Assembly (NCBI GenBank): GCA_028278345.1
Contig: JANQEL010000279.1
Span: 1 to 64,000, forward strand
Direction of reading: 5' to 3'
From: Myxococcota bacterium
Lineage (GTDB): Bacteria; Myxococcota_A; UBA9160; UBA4427
DNA length: 64,000 nucleotides
The notes beneath the pieces are model-generated. The model had not been told where the DNA came from. It worked only from the letters and a program-made list of their open reading frames with translations, and ran no database searches. Shown here piece after piece: positions 62,375-64,000 of the stretch. A program made the position numbers and the translations under genes. Position 1 is the stretch's first letter. The number at the start of each line of letters is the position of its first letter.

Positions 62375-62761
62375 ATGTCCCTGCTCGACCAACTCGATTT
62401 CGCCAAGAACGACGGTCTCGTGACCGCCATCGCCCAGGATCACTCGACGGGAGAGGTCCTGATGGTGGCCTTCATGAACGAGGAGTCGTTCAAACTTACC
62501 GTGGAAACCGGCACGGCCGTCTACTACAGCCGCTCGCGCAAGAAGCTCTGGCACAAGGGCGAAGAGAGCGGAAACGTGCAGAAGGTGAAGTCGCTGTACA
62601 TCGATTGCGATGGCGACGCGGTGTTGATGCAGGTCGAGCAGATCGGCGGGGCCGCCTGCCACACGGGTCGCCGCAGCTGTTTCTACCGGAAGGTCGACGG
62701 CGACGACTACATCGATGTCGGGGTGAAGGTCTTCGATCCCGACGAGGTCTACAAGAAATGA
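62375..62761 (+). CDS. hisI: HisI, phosphoribosyl-AMP cyclohydrolase
   Basis: Third step of histidine synthesis: opening of PR-AMP to ProFAR. The 128 residues carry the family motifs: [44 protein letters not shown], the metal-binding [14 protein letters not shown] and [13 protein letters not shown] with the zinc cysteines. It is a single-domain HisI without the HisE fusion. The stop overlaps the second hisG start (ATGA). Confidence 0.96.
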   Translation: MSLLDQLDFAKNDGLVTAIAQDHSTGEVLMVAFMNEESFKLTVETGTAVYYSRSRKKLWHKGEESGNVQKVKSLYIDCDGDAVLMQVEQIGGAACHTGRRSCFYRKVDGDDYIDVGVKVFDPDEVYKK

Positions 62762-63660
62762 GCGACAGGTCTTTCGCGGATCGCTCGACGAAGAAGCTGC
62801 GCCTCGGCCTGCCGAAGGGGAGCCTGCAGGAGACGACCGTCAAGCTCTTCGCCCAGGCGGGCTACAACGTCCGCATCCAGAGCCGCAACTACTACCCGGA
62901 CATCGACGACGAAGAGATCGAGTGCATCCTGATCCGCCCCCAGGAGATGGCGCGCTACGTCGAGCAGGGGGTGATGGACGTCGCGATTACCGGGCGCGAC
63001 TGGGTAATCGAGAGCGGAGCCGATGTCGAGGAGGTCGCGAACCTCGAAGCGCCGTGGCCCAACTACGTGCCCGTGCGTTGGATCCTCGCGGTGAAGGAGG
63101 GCTCGCCCTTCGAAAAGCCCGAAGACCTGCGGGGCAAGCGCATCGCCGCCGAGGTCGTCGGCATGACGAAGAAGTACCTGGCGGCGAAGAACATCGACGC
63201 CAGCGTCGAGTTCAGCTGGGGCGCGACCGAGGTGAAGCCGCCCATCCTCGCCGACGCGATCGTCGACGTGACGGAGACGGGTTCGAGCCTGCGCGCCAAC
63301 AACCTTCGCGTGATCGACACCATCGCCGAGAGCACACCGCGCCTCATCGCGAACCACGCCTCCCTCGAAGAACCGTGGATCGTCGACAAGATCGATCGCC
63401 TGAAGATGCTGCTGCTCGGTGCCATTTCGGCGGCTTCGCGCGTCTGCCTCGCGATGAACGTTCCACGCACGCAACTCGACGACGTGCTCGAGTTGCTCCC
63501 CGCACTCAACACCCCGACCATCTCCACCCTGGCCGACGAAGCGTGGGTCGACGTCACCACCGTGATCGAAGAGCGCCTGGTGCGAGAACTCCTCCCGCGC
63601 CTGGTCGCCGCCGGCGCCCGCGGAATCATCGAGTCCCCCCTCAACAAGATCGTCGGTTAG
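62758..63660 (+). CDS. hisG: HisG, ATP phosphoribosyltransferase (copy 2)
   Basis: Second long-form HisG of the window, 300 residues: [59 protein letters not shown], the PRPP-binding [21 protein letters not shown], and an ACT-like C-terminal domain ending [29 protein letters not shown]. Its sequence agrees with the hisG usually linked to hisI in deltaproteobacterial-type genomes. It is only distantly similar to copy 1 at 22589-23452. It is translationally coupled to hisI. Confidence 0.95.
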   Translation: MSDRSFADRSTKKLRLGLPKGSLQETTVKLFAQAGYNVRIQSRNYYPDIDDEEIECILIRPQEMARYVEQGVMDVAITGRDWVIESGADVEEVANLEAPWPNYVPVRWILAVKEGSPFEKPEDLRGKRIAAEVVGMTKKYLAAKNIDASVEFSWGATEVKPPILADAIVDVTETGSSLRANNLRVIDTIAESTPRLIANHASLEEPWIVDKIDRLKMLLLGAISAASRVCLAMNVPRTQLDDVLELLPALNTPTISTLADEAWVDVTTVIEERLVRELLPRLVAAGARGIIESPLNKIVG

Positions 63661-63664
63661 CGCC

Positions 63665-64000
63665 GTGCTGCGGGTCGCCTGGAGCCTGCTCGGCGCCTTC
63701 TTCACCTACGCGAAGATCGGCTGGTGGGGCCTCGTCATGCCACAGGTGCGCGAGCACCTCGTGGTGGCCCAGGCCATCGTGCACGGCGAGGATGGCGTGC
63801 TGCTCGCAGTGCGCAGCGACCTGCGCGGCTGGGAGCTCTCGGGCGGCGAGGTCGAGGAAGGCGAGACGGCGGAGGCCGCGGTGTGCCGCGAGGTGTGGGA
63901 GGAGACCGGGCTCGAGGTCGAGATCGATCGCCATGTCGGCGACTACGAGCGCGACGGTTTCCGTCCCCATACGGCGAAGATCTTTCTCTGCCATCCGATC
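63665..64000 (+). CDS. Nudix hydrolase, N-terminal part (cut by window edge)
   Basis: 112 visible residues of a Nudix hydrolase. It starts with a hydrophobic segment (VAWSLLGAFFTYAKIGWWGLVMP), then HLVVAQAIVHGEDGVLLAVRSDLRGWELSGGEVEEGET. The Nudix box is GGEVEEGETAEAAVCREVWEETGLEV, complete with the REVxEE core. The GTG at 63665 is four bases after the hisG stop. The N-terminal hydrophobic segment is unusual for the family. The C-terminus lies beyond the window. Confidence 0.85.
   Translation, partial: MLRVAWSLLGAFFTYAKIGWWGLVMPQVREHLVVAQAIVHGEDGVLLAVRSDLRGWELSGGEVEEGETAEAAVCREVWEETGLEVEIDRHVGDYERDGFRPHTAKIFLCHPI

Overview
This is a continuous 64 kb piece of a GC-rich bacterial chromosome with dense coding on both strands. 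No rRNA, tRNA, CRISPR array, phage module or complete insertion sequence could be recognised. The organism is Gram-negative: it has a murE with the meso-diaminopimelate DNPR motif, an outer-membrane beta-barrel candidate, lipoprotein signal peptides, a SurA/DsbA-type periplasmic protein and a Tat component. The gene families (tandem ArsA ATPases, ParA fused to a glycogen-binding domain, an MJ0042 zinc-ribbon protein, MoxR plus VWA, a PlsB-type acyltransferase, a PASTA-tailed FtsI) fit a former deltaproteobacterial lineage such as Myxococcota or a relative. That placement is inference.

Layout. 1-11.5 kb (minus) is the mraZ end of the dcw cell-wall/division cluster: mraZ-rsmH-ftsL-ftsI-murE-murF-mraY-murD-ftsW-murG, with murG cut by the window edge. 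Start/stop overlaps couple most of these genes, and phased TGGGA boxes, the expected MraZ operator, precede mraZ. 11.7-18 kb holds a histone-deacetylase-family hydrolase, a PlsC-like protein, a PhaR-like regulator, a helical unknown and two ArsA-like ATPases, plus two copies of a ~163 bp palindromic element that each supply part of a TAG stop codon. 18-25.7 kb carries an MJ0042 acidic membrane protein, tatA, a SurA/DsbA lipoprotein, guanine deaminase, hisE-hisG, an EI24-type membrane protein, a hydrolase-fold protein without its nucleophile and an ECF sigma factor. 26-30.3 kb holds a P-loop-less MinD/FlhG-like protein, ParA fused to CBM48, a MerR regulator and a 2-phosphoglycerate-kinase-like protein. 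30.4-36.8 kb is a plus-strand run: MoxR-type AAA, VWA, trmB, rlmN, a membrane protein and two small ORFs.

37-49.6 kb contains an HNH endonuclease with a duplicated domain, an exported two-lobed aspartyl-protease-like protein, a metallophosphatase, a LysM transglycosylase, ffh, a stand-alone biotinyl domain, a GNAT protein, a PlsB-type acyltransferase and a lipoprotein. 49.6-57.9 kb (minus) is a four-gene run encoding only exported proteins, including a 1287-residue coiled-coil protein with a protein-kinase-like domain; I do not recognise this as a described system. 58-60 kb is an MbnP/MbnH pair (copper protein and di-haem tryptophan-oxidising enzyme). 60-64 kb has a VOC protein, an amidase, hisI, a second hisG and a truncated Nudix gene.

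The most notable items are the exported kinase-fold operon, the stop-codon-supplying palindromic element, the ParA-CBM48/degenerate MinD pair, two different hisG genes each next to one half of HisIE, and several enzymes lacking a key residue.
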